Origin: Dactylellina haptotyla
Taxonomy: Eukaryota; Ascomycota; Orbiliomycetes; Orbiliales; Orbiliaceae
Reading direction: 5' to 3'
Assembly (NCBI GenBank): GCA_031310005.1
Contig: CM062387.1
Location: forward strand, 930,001-994,000
DNA length: 64,000 nt
The notes under the pieces are model-generated. The model searched no databases. It was given only the letters and a program-made list of their open reading frames with translations, and was not told where the DNA came from. The stretch's first letter is position 1. Every line of letters begins with the position of its first letter. Positions 46,307-57,200 of this stretch are shown here, one piece after another. Both the position numbers and the translations under genes were made by a program.

Positions 46307-47344
46307 TTTTTGGCGGGATTGGGTGCCTGCTCGTATCTCTGTGTTGGAGAAGGTACGGGTGACTGCGAAGGAAACTAGGACGGCGAAGACAGAGGGGGTC
46401 GCGGGTTCAAGTGCGATGGAGGAGGAGTGGAAGGGTATGGGAGAGGATGGGGGAAAAAAAGGATTTGGAGGTGATGTGATGTACGGGGAGCGAAAGAGCT
46501 TGGACGCGTTGAGTGAGTGCTGCACAGAGACACCAGCTGCGATGGGCCCACCCCGTCGGATGCCCCCGTCTTAGTAATCAGCTCGACAGAATCCCGCGCC
46601 GGAACTTGCAGCAGGATTTCGGTCGGGGCGAGATTGCGATGACAAGAAGAAGAAGAAGAAGAAGAAGAAGAAGAGTAGAAGCAGATGTTCGCGCGTGTTG
46701 GCATCGCAGCAGCCCAACGCCGACGGACAGGCAGACCACTGACAGGCTCGCGTCGGCGGCGGCGGACAGCCACACTTTGCCCCAGCCACAGGGTACACCC
46801 ACCGCCACCAACATATCAAATCTACATGCATTTCCACCGCAGCATTCATCGTACGTGTACGTTCACTTGATCAAATCCGCATGAGCCTCTGGTTTGGATC
46901 CAACAGTGGGGATTCGGGTCGGGGTGGGAAAATAAAAATAAAATATTCGTAACATCGTGTCGCCCCTCTCCTATCCCCCATCCAAATAAACGGAGAGACT
47001 AGCAGCTACAGACAATATATAACAATGAAGGAATACCAAGTGTTCAACGGGGAAGGGAAAGATACATCTGTAAACGGCGCCCAACGCTAAGAGACACGAA
47101 AGAAGACGGAAGACAAATGTTTTCAAATGAAACAAAAAAACTTGGGGAGGAGGGGTGCGTTCAAATTCCGCGAAAAAGAAAGATAAATTATAAATAAACA
47201 CCCCCAAAAAGAGGTGTGTAACAAGATGATGCAAACGTGATAACGCTATAAGGGAAGGCCTCAGATATAAAATACACTTCCCCGGTTCCCACCATTCTTC
47301 GAACAAATGAACGAACGGCCCAGGACAGCACAACAAATATGGCC
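46307..47344. promoter_or_regulatory. SPT16 promoter/leader and 3' region of the next gene
   Basis: On the minus strand, 46307-46701 has no ATG and leads into the SPT16 start. It includes a GAA/AAG tract at 46644-46674 (TTC-rich in the sense direction). The remainder, up to 47344, is the 3' region of the RGG-tailed protein gene. No other gene is visible. Confidence 0.5.
46644..46674. repeat. (AAG)n microsatellite, about ten units
   Basis: About ten AAG units lie in the upstream region of SPT16. In the direction of that gene it is a pyrimidine tract, which is common in fungal promoters. Confidence 0.85.
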
Positions 47345-49744
47345 TTAATTAGGGTCCTCGGAGGCGGTTCTCTTCGACCGAGGCGCAGCCTTCCCCCCTC
47401 TGCTGCCTCTCCCGCCACCTCTCCCTCTAACACTAGCAGGAGACTGCTTCTTGATCTTTGCGCTCTCGTTGACATTACGAAGGGTAGTGTTTGCAGTGTC
47501 CTTCTCCTTTGTCTTCTTTGACGTAAACGGGAAGATCTTCTTGATCGGTGACAGCGACCGGTTCCTAGCTGCAACCGCAGTAGGCTCCGGCTCACCCATA
47601 ACACTTTCGACAATTTTTGCAGCTTCGTCTTCAGTCTCCGCTTCTTCGTTATTGCCATCGACATGGATGACAATAGTGTCTTCAGCAACGGTTACCTTCT
47701 TACCGGTTCCATTTGATGAAGCAGGAACTGCCGGAGTAGACGTAGACACCGGTGCAGTGCCTAATACTACCGACAAGTCCACCTCGGTCTCGGCTAACTT
47801 CCGTCTGAGATCTTCTAATTTCTTCTCGATACGCTCCTTCTTCTTCAGCTCCGCTTTCGTGAGAGGTTTGCTCGGTGTCAAAATTGGAGACCTGCTCCTA
47901 CTTCTAAGCCCTCCGACGTCAGGATCAGTAGTATCCGTCGTAAGCGGTGTGCAGTCCCTAGGGTCGTTGTCCCGATAACTGTAAAACCCGCTGCCTGGTG
48001 CCGAGGTAGGGCCGCTGCTTTCAACCGAACCGGTGGTTTCTGTAGAGGTCCTGGGAGTAGGCCCTTGGAGTACAGCGGGCGGCCTGATGGTCGCAACGCT
48101 CATGGTTGATTCATTCATTTTCGGGGCAGCGTATACCTCGTCTGTAGTGAATGCAACTCCGATTTCGCTAGCAGGATCCATGTAATGTATCACCTGCTCC
48201 TCCGTAACCAACGGCTCTTGCTCCACCGTTTGATTCACTTGGCTCACATAAGCGGGCTGGTTGATACCCTTGAGTTTATTATCTGTATATAGTTTCTCGG
48301 CTTTCGTCTTTCTATCCATGATGGTCCTGACATGTTTTGTGACTTCGACTTCTTGTTCTTTCCGTCGCTCGCGCTCCTCGTATTCCTGAGTAGCTTTCTG
48401 CCATCTCTTAGAAAACCAATTGCTGATCGGTGCGAAAAATGTGAATTTGCTTTTCGGTGGGGGCGGCGTGGATTGTGGGAGATTGCTTCCTCTGACGAGG
48501 GGGCGCGGAGGCGGTGGCATGGCGCCAGATGTCGACGACGGGAGGACTCCAAAGCTATTATAGCCTTCAAACCCACCATCATCATCCTCTGAGGGCCTGT
48601 GGTTTCTGAACGGAGGAACTCCACCTTTCCTGGTAAACCGGTCGTTCATGCTTCCTTCGTAGAACCGGCTCTTACGGATCTTGTTCGCCTCCTGATTCTC
48701 GGATCTTAGATTCGGCGTGCTCTTGCTCTTATTTCTTAAAAAACCGCTGCTTCCACCAATAGGCTTCCTAGAATTTATGCTGCTTCCAGGTTTGATTGCG
48801 ACCTTCTTCTTTCCTCTCTTCTTCTCAGGAGTGATCTCGTTCAAATTAAGATCCGAGTCGTCCGAGTCGATTCCAGGTGATGGTCTGTAAACATCCTCTC
48901 GCCACTTCTGAGAAACCCGGCGCTTGCCCTTTCCTTTCGACGAAGCACCATTCTCACCAATATCGTCCCCAAGGTCCTGGTCGTCATAGTCATCGCCATC
49001 GCCGTCGCCGTCGCCGTCACCAGCCTTCGCTCGTTTTCGCTGTGGTTCTTGGTCCTCTGAATATTCGACTTCAGACTCTTCCATCTCGAAATCGCTACTA
49101 GAGCCGTGTCTTCTGTTTCTCGGTGTTTCCACGCCATCATCATCGTCTTCATCGTCATGTCGATCATCTCTGAGTTCGTTCGTCACGTCGCCAGTGTTTT
49201 CCTCGTCGCTGCTCGGGTAAACAATGTAATTCGCATCTTCGTCGTTCTCAGCGCTAATGATGTGGTGTTTCGTGGCGATCGTCCCTGCCCTCTGACGCTT
49301 CCGCCCCAGCGATGGCGGGGGTGGAGGCATGAAAGAAGGAGGGGGTGGGATAGGCCTACCGTCCGGCAGGAGGGCTATCTTGTTCAATTGGGACGTACGA
49401 AGTAGCTACTCATCAAGATGTTAGCTTTAAAATAAAATAAACAAAAAGAATTACAAGCCCTGAGAGAAAGCAGACACGATGACAGCGCAGAAAGGCAAAA
49501 GTCGCGTAGACTAGTAGCAAGGTTGGCAAAACGGAGCCGTATATCTCGACAGAGCACGATCGAAACACTTCGCCGACTTGGAACACCGTGCAGTGGTTTG
49601 CGGAAGCATTACTCTGTGCCAGTCCGCGGGTTCTTGGGAAAGGGTATCCGGAGTGCGACGGGGGAGAGGGGCGAGAAAACGTACACGTTGGGGAGTGGAT
49701 AGACCCTCGGAAGCAGGCATGGAGTCTGAAGAATACCGGCGCAT
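47345..49744 (-). CDS. Unknown, largely disordered protein with coiled coil and RGG tail (about 706 residues)
   Basis: The main exon, 47345-49405, encodes 686 residues. It needs an upstream exon because the frame has no ATG before the conserved-looking opening LNKIALLPDGRPIPPPPSF. I propose a first exon 49685-49744 (MRRYSSDSMPASEGLSTPQR) with a GTACGT donor and an acceptor after a GCTAAC branch-like site, which is in phase. It starts at the first ATG after 228 ATG-free bases that follow a CCAAT box. Visible regions: polyproline (about 30-50), acidic and Asp-Gly repeats, basic NLS-like clusters, a Trp-containing helix (FFAPISNWFSKRWQKA), a charged coiled coil (KAELKKKERIEKKLEDLRRKL), and an RGRGGGRGSRGGK tail. 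Composition suggests a nuclear, RNA- or chromatin-associated protein, but I recognise no family. The main exon is well supported; the first exon is moderate. Confidence 0.65.
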
Positions 49745-51400
49745 GCCCAGCGGGGAGGCAAAGGAGGGGTAGAGCCGCGGACAGGTCCAGAATTGATCGA
49801 GAATGAGGATCGGTGCCTCGATGTTTTTTGAGCGAAGAGCTCAATGGCGCAGCAAGTCGCGCTGTCCGTTTAGGTCGCTTTCTTCTCCCACAGGGCGCCT
49901 CGAGTTTTGTGATTGGTCGGGACAGGCAAGGAGAGCGGTCACGGGTATTTCGTGTGCGTCAATGAGCAGTGACATATGCCAGGAGAGGACAAGAGATGGG
50001 ACTGAGGGTGAGGAATGAAGATTCCGGGGGGGAGAGCGGAGCGGGTGCGGTGATGGTGGTGGTGGTGTGGTGGTGTTGTTTGTTGGGCGGGTGCGTGTGT
50101 TTTGCTTTGTTTTGGTTCGCGGTGCGGGTTCGGGTTCGGGTTCACGGCGGAGGACTCGAGACACTTATTATGGCTACAAGGGATCGAAGACTTTATAAAT
50201 ATATATAGATATTACGATATTATCATCACAGCCGGGCGAGACTATTACAACCCGGAGCGAAAATGTCGAACGTGAAAAGCGAAAACCTATAACACCGGTG
50301 AGACACGCGACCGGACCGCCGGGCGCGAGGGGAATGTGGAGATCAAGTTGATACAGTTTGATTGAAGGAGTTAAAAGTAAATATCAGGGACTTCTAAAAG
50401 CTAAGAAGGACAGAAAGCACAGCGAGCTACAAGAAAAGGCTAGGAGACAGACCAACATGAAGGAATGTGGTGGGAGGGGGTATAAGCGGAATGGCGTGAG
50501 AAAAGTACGAATGATAGACCTGGAAATACAAGAAAGCAGTACAGCAACCAAGGAAATGATATAATGATGGTCCGCGATGCAGCCAGAGGAGAATGCTACT
50601 CTTCCCCCACACCGGCTGCTGGGTATTCGATGTAATCATGAGTATTGAAAGGAAATAAAAGAGTGTATATACTGCTGCCGCGGAAGAACTCGACGCCCAT
50701 CGCTCGCCAGGTTACCAATCACAAAGTGGTCGAAAACGATGAAGAAATAAGCGGGAAAAGGAAAAGAGAACGCAAAGGCTGACGAGTACTAAAAGATGTA
50801 TCCGAATCTGAAAAAGACACAATGAAAGAATTTTTTAAGGTCCCTGTCCGCTGTCAGGGACAGACGGGCTTCCGCTCAACGAAGAGCTAAGAGAGCGAGC
50901 GGGTGGGTATCAGGCTGCGCTCTCGCATGTATCCGGACGACGACAAACCAACCAGAGAGGGAATCGACAATTGCCACACCAGAATTTTAGTATACTTCTC
51001 GAGATGAACGAGGATAGTATTGATGTAAAAAAACAAGAAAGGTAAAATATAAAAAGACAAGACAACGACCAAGATAAGTCAATGAACCGTAAGCAAGTTA
51101 AAAAAAAGGGGGGAGCAATCAATGCGCCAGAAACGCCTTTCTGTTATCCCGAGGAAACAAAGCACAGTGATGCCCGTAAAACCATTACTCCGTCTCCCAT
51201 TTAAACTGTCTCCATTTTATGTCATGTGTTTTTGTTTCTGGTTTATATTCATGTCATGAAGAATGGAGGGTTTTGTAAAAGGGGAGCTCGGATGAGACAG
51301 AATAGAAATTAGTTGACAAAAGAGAAAGAAAGAGGAGGAAAGATATGGGGGAAATCTGGCAATGAAGACACGCTTTTGTTGTTGTGGACAGTCTTTGTGT
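49745..51400. other. Promoter of the RGG-tailed protein gene and 3' region of veA
   Basis: A CCAAT box on the minus strand (49912-49916) lies about 170 bp before the proposed start codon at 49744. Three GGGTTC units lie near 50117-50142. From about 50350 the DNA is purine-rich on the plus strand and leads to the veA stop at 51401-51403, as expected of 3' UTR and spacer. No gene was found. Confidence 0.5.
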
Positions 51401-53363
51401 TCACTCAATATCGTCAGGGAGAGCACGTGTGATCTGAACTCCATCAGCTCTTCGGTAGCTCATTCTCATCTTGGTGAAGTCGATCTCGTCGTCGTCGTCG
51501 TCGTCAACGTCAAGACCATAGCTGTTCTGCGTAGGTCTTGAGCCGTTGGTAAGACGTTCGCGGGAGTGTTGTTCACTGCTAAAGACGCGATCCCAAGTTC
51601 TCTTCTGACCAGCGTGGCGCGGCGCCGGTTCCGAAGGCTTGATCATCGAATAGCCCCATGTAGACTGCGATGGAGGAGTAGATGTGTGCGAGTTGTCAGA
51701 AGATGGTGGGTAATGATAAGTCGAAGTCTGAGATTGAGAGGATGGGCCATAAGTGGTTGGGGATGGAAGAGCACCCTGCGAAGTTGAAGACCTCGGTGCC
51801 ATGTATCCCGAGTTTGGCGTCGAGCTGGACGGCGAGTTGAGGCTCGGAAGTCGTGGTTCCAGAGCCGTGAGCTTGAGAGGTGGCAGATCCTCGCGAGTTG
51901 GACGATGGCTCTTCTGTGGGGGAGCAGCCGACGTGTGGTTCTGCTGCTGGTAGTTGCTAGGATGCGAGTATTGGGGTGTTGTCTGAGAATAACTCGACGG
52001 ATAGCTGCGGTCGCTCACGGGCGTCTGAGATCGCTGCTGGGGGTATTGCGATTGATTATAATAGTTGTTATACTCAGCAGAATCACGGCGGTGCTCAGAA
52101 GTCTGTGGAGGTTGGTAGCTGGCATCGTGGCCTTGGTATCCTTGGTTCCAAGGCTGCGGTGGTGGATTGGGAGCAACCATCGGAGCCTGTGGAACGGATT
52201 GTCCACCAAAATTGAGATAGTTTCCGCTAGCTGGTAAGGCAGGGGCGGGCGGTGGAGGTGGAGGCACGGACGACTGGTTGAAGTTCGGTCTCTCTGGATA
52301 GCCAGGATTCATCCTACCGTAGTCCGGTCGGGAGGCGGTCGAAACATCAGAATCGCTCCTCGTTCGCTTGTCAGCCTGTGCTATCGGGGTAGCAGCCGAC
52401 GATCTATGTGGGACTTCCAGAGGAGGCATAGATTCAGAAGGTGGTGGTGGTGGTGGATATGCACGGGACACTTCTGGGGTTTCCCGTCGTTGGTTTCGGA
52501 CGTAGTGACCACCATCCTCATACATATCATCACCACCACTCGGCTTGTCAGATCGTCGTCTCATGCGGACGTCACGACGGATACGAACACGACAGCCCTG
52601 TTCCGCAACTATACGAGAGAGGGATGTGCTCTCCGCCAGACCAGGAAACTTCTTAGCAGAGAAGACGGTGAATGGCTTTGATTTTACCTCAACCCTGAAG
52701 TGGGTCAGATCCTGGCCGTTCATGGCGATGCGATCATCTTCCTCCTTGCATTCTTCGTAGAGAGCAAAGTGGAGGCGATATTTGCCTTCGTGGCGGACGG
52801 ACAAGTCTGGGAAGATGAAATACCCAGCAGGCGCCGGTCTATCAAGATATGCCATACCAGAAACTGGAACACCGGTCAGGACTGGCTGAAGCGCAGGGGG
52901 TGGTTGAACCCTGCCATTGGCAATAGGGCGGGCGCTCTCCAGCGTAGCAAAGAGAAAAAAATTTGAATTGAATGAGAAAGTACTAGAGACAAAGGTTAGC
53001 CAAACAGGATCTCATGAAGAATTCAAGATTAAGTGGACATAATGAGACAACTTACACATCAGTGTTATCATCACCCTGGAACAACTTGAGTTCTACGACT
53101 GGTGGAGGATCCACGGGTCGTCTATCGGCGTGGGCTAATTCTCGACTGTCAGCATACGACATATATACAAGCGCTCCCTATATTTTCATATGGATATAGG
53201 ATTCTAGATATTCATGCTTACATTTCGCACCCTGGCCACAGGCTCTGGCACGTTCTGGCTGTTGGAGAACAGTCAATTTGTATTTGAGCATTGATCCGTC
53301 ACGGAGACGTCTTTCAGCAAAGGCAACCGTTTCCGGCACCATGGATTTGTCGGTTGTCGCCAT
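51401..53363 (-). CDS. veA: VeA, velvet-domain developmental and secondary-metabolism regulator
   Basis: Three exons, 53222-53363, 53056-53134 and 51401-52982, encode 600 residues. The introns are 87 and 73 nt, and the frame is kept at each join. The velvet domain spans about 15-217, with the family signatures [62 protein letters not shown] and [14 protein letters not shown]. The remaining 380 residues are a Pro/Ser/Gln/Tyr-rich disordered region, as in other VeA proteins, with an Asp run near 575 and the conserved terminal motif [16 protein letters not shown]. Known: VeA binds VelB and the methyltransferase LaeA, moves to the nucleus in the dark, and couples sexual development with secondary metabolism. 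The basic and Pro-rich C-terminus fits VeA and not VelB or VosA. The start is the first ATG after about 850 ATG-free bases. Confidence 0.95.
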
Positions 53364-54211
53364 TTCTGCGATGTCTGAGAGTCCAGAAAGCCCCTCTTGC
53401 GTTGATATTAATCAAAATGGTTATCGGTATTTCAAATTGCCGTACTCGAAAAGTTCCACTCTTCGTCGAAACACTGGCAGTACAGAATATATATCCACTC
53501 GGTCGGCCGTCTACGTCTGTCGAGTCGTGAAGTATACGAAGGAAGGCCGAAAACCAGCAAGTCGAAATAAGAAAAAGCGAGAGAAGTAACAATGTAAATG
53601 AACCACAAACGATAATGATAATGTAGCAAAGGAGCTGTGTTCCTTCTCACTCCCTCGAATAGAAATAAATGAATCCAGATACTGTTTAACCTTATATTTT
53701 GCGTGTGTCTGTCTTTCGACGTTGTCGATATAGATAGGATAGGAAAAGTCCCCGAGCCCTGCTAAACTACGAACAGCGTAAGGCTCTCACTCCACCCCCA
53801 AAAGGAAACAAAAGATACAAAAAACCTATCGTCGTCTCGACCCTGGGAGGATTTGTCGATTCGCGGTCGGAATGGTCGAGAGTCGAAAGGTTTGTCGTTT
53901 GTCGGATTAGTTCCAGAGCAAGAAGGAAAGTGGGAGTAGAAAGAGAGAAGGGAGAGGAGTGGAAAGGAACCTTTTGGTGAGCCGGGCGGTATCTGGGTAA
54001 AAAGGAAGGCCCCCAAAATGGTACTTGCACTTGCAAAGAAGAAGAATAAGAAATTCTTTCCCAAGCCAGAAGAGCGGAACCCAGCCCAAGCCTTAGCCTT
54101 GGTTTGGTCTCAAATTCCTGCTGAGTTCGAGCGACTGGAAATCGGCCTGATTTCTCGTTCCCACACCTTTTTCTTCTCCCTCGACTTCTTCTTCCACTCG
54201 AGCTAATGTCC
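53364..54211 (-). promoter_or_regulatory. ATG-free leader/promoter of veA
   Basis: These 848 nt have no ATG in the veA direction but ten on the other strand. The first upstream sense ATG is at 54212-54214. The stretch is pyrimidine-rich in the gene's direction, especially 53930-53970. The upstream edge has two copies of CCTTGTCCCT near 54214 and 54245. It probably includes a long 5' UTR; introns within it cannot be excluded. Confidence 0.6.
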
Positions 54212-57200
54212 CATCCTTGTCCCTGCCCCTGTCCGCTTTAGCCCTTGTCCCTTTAGTTCGAGTCTCTTATGTAGTCTCGATTACACACTATCCTCTGTTG
54301 GTGAACACCCACGCTAGGCGGTCCCGGCACCAGCTTTCTGTCTCGCTCCCAATCTCTCATCTGGGTGTCAGTCCTCCTTGAAAAAGCAACTGGTCGGAGA
54401 CAAGGGAGGGCTCTCTGGCGGGGTTCTGACTGGCCCTCTGGCCGCCCACAGCCTTTACCACTCACAGCCTTTCTCCTGCTTTTTCCACCCAAACCTCCAG
54501 TTTCTTTTTCCGGGCCTCCTGACCTCTGATTGGGAGGATAAGGCGTGGTCGAGCCAAGCACCAGCGAACCCACGGTCCAGCACCCACAAAAAACCTGTGA
54601 GGGTACATGTACAAGAGAATAATATTATTTAGGGGGAGGGAAAGAGTACCGCTTCAAGGGACTGCCCTCCACAACACTCACTCTTGGGTTTCTTCAGCGA
54701 GCAAGCGCGCCGGAAGCCCGGCCAATCCTCTTTGCCCCCTCCTCCCCGCTGAACGCTTGAACCATGTTCACAAACACGCACACACCTGCATCACAGAAAT
54801 TTTCCCTGTCCGGCTCTCATTCTCTTCTGATCCCTATTAATGTGTCCAAATCTCTGTCCCGATCCAAATCTCTTCTTTCAAAGAAGAAAGAAAGGGAGTA
54901 CTACCGGTAGATGGTTCCGAACATTACCCTACTCCTCACAAATACGCAACCCACGTCCCTTCCTCGGGCTTGGAGTCTGAACACTGGTGCTGATGCTACT
55001 CCTGCCTTGAATCAAATATTTCCCCCTTCTTCCCGTGTCTTTCTTTACAATAACAAGCTATTTCAGACCCAGTCCCAGCAGCTTTACATAAGTATGCTTT
55101 CTGAAAAGGCGGCTTCGTGACGGAATATGCCTAATCGTACTTTTTGTGCACAGCTCCAAGTTTACCCTGTCCTAAACAAGCGTGCCTCCGTTCCCGGTTT
55201 ATGATCGCCCTTTCGCACCCTCTCGGGAAACGGCTTGTGTCATTCTGGCACAAGTGGTGGCAGAAGGTCACTAAGCTGATGCGGGCAGGAAGATGGAAGG
55301 CAAAAACAGACGAACCATGCGAGTGTCACCAGGCTTCAAAAAGAAAAGAGTGGATGAAGCGGAAATAACCATGATCCTCTCAGCACATGAATGTGAATCA
55401 ATCTATGCCGCCGACTTGGGAGACCATCAAAAACACCAGAAGCGAGAGCGGGATCCCCTCTCGGTATCTTTTCCTCACCATGTGCACTTGTGCTATTTGT
55501 ATTGCAGTGTATGACCCCAAAATTGGCTGGTCTGCAGTTCGCCCAACGTGGAGTGTTTTCCCATCCGATTCCCACAACCTATCATGGTTTGATATCTCAG
55601 ACAGTGGCTGATAGATTGCATTTGGCATTGCATACCTTTTGACAATCGAGGGCGGTCTATTTCGCCCTTTCCCCACCCATATGGAACACACAGGTTCCTT
55701 AATTGGCTGACTCTGGGCGGGAACGCAACGGGATGTCTCCACCTGATTACCTCCTGTTTTCTTTTCTTCTTGAAATTTGATCCTTTCAAAGCAAAATTGC
55801 CAAATGTCATTTAAAGCAAAAGGGAAAAAAAGAGGGAGGGACAAGAAAAGTCTGGTTTCGTTTGGATAGCTGGCGCATTTAAGCATGAGGAAACCCACGA
55901 TGGCGCCCCTCATTCTCCACTGAATCTTCGGTTGGAGGTTGATTGACCAACAGGGTTTACATCGAAAAACGTGCGGTGTGAAAAGTCAACAAGGCCTGCT
56001 GCATACACATGAAGCTCGATGCATCACATCGGCCGGGCCGGCGAGGACAAAAATCAGAAGAAACCTTTTTTCCGTCCTGCGTTAGCGACGCCGTCCGGAC
56101 TAACCCTCGACCAGTGGCCTCAACGGCAATCACATACGCACACATTCTCAGCGAATGGTGATGCTGGTGGTTGTGAAAGTGTGTTGCGAAGGATCGGGAG
56201 CCCTGGGACCCGGTACGGCTTGGCATTTGCCCGGCTGATGCAGAACAAATCTGCTGCTGGTCGCTGGGTACATTCCATGTAGTGGCAATCAGGCAATCAT
56301 TACGAATTATTTCAAACCTGTTCCAGCGAAATTGGGAGAGACAGCGTGAATTAGGCCGATGTCCTAGCCAGTCCGGCCCCATGAACCCGGCTTGACCAGA
56401 CTCTCGGGGCTCGAATGTGTTCCCAAACAAGTGAGGGGATCCGGTTCCGCGCAACACTTTCCCACCTGCCTCTCCTTTCCCTTTCCTTCTCAGCCTGCGT
56501 TTCATGGGCCCTCAGTGGACCGCGGCCCCCGCCGTTTCATGCACCGTTCAGCACAGATACAACAAGCCAGGACCATCGTGGTTTTGGGACACAGCAGAAT
56601 GCAGCTGGAATAATAATTAAAAAGAGAGAGAGTCGCGTCCTGGCAGCTGCACTCATTTCAGCCGATTGGCACAGCGCTTCGCCGAAACGGGATCTGGCTG
56701 ATTGCCCTTTGTCACGATACCCGACACACGCATCGAATACGAGCGTTTTTATGAGGCCCCTTTTCCACGGTACCTTCCGCTGCATTCCTTGTGCAAATCT
56801 AGCGACACCGGGACAATCAGAGCACCGAATTATGAACCAATCGATCAATCAGTTTCTTGTTTGATTTTTAAAGTGGTGAGGAACGTTTTGTCCGTTCAAC
56901 GATATAATTTTGGCACACATCCTGTTCCTGCCGCACACACAGCGCGCCCGAAGAACGCGCGAGCTGGACATGGGACGGGAAGCCACGATCAACAGTTCGA
57001 AAGGAAGCAGAAATATGGGCACTGCGTGTCACCTGTGAGAATGGATCGTCCGTTCCTTCTCCCCACGAAACACTGTACATTTATGCCCTCTCATCTACCA
57101 AAGGAAGATCCCCAACCTGTCATCGTAGAGTTCCCGTCGAGCGAGTATGCTAGCGAGAGCAGGCAGCGAGGTTTCAGATGTGCGAGACGACGTGGAGTTG

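Noticed and set aside
49413-49844. Frame of about 143 codons just upstream of the RGG-tailed protein, in phase with its main exon
   Set aside because: It has no ATG. The ATG-started exon 49685-49744 with a GTACGT donor explains the start better.
55957-56505. ATG-started frame of 182 codons on the minus strand
   Set aside because: No motif, no promoter or splice context and irregular residue composition. Overlapping frames of similar size on other strands suggest chance.
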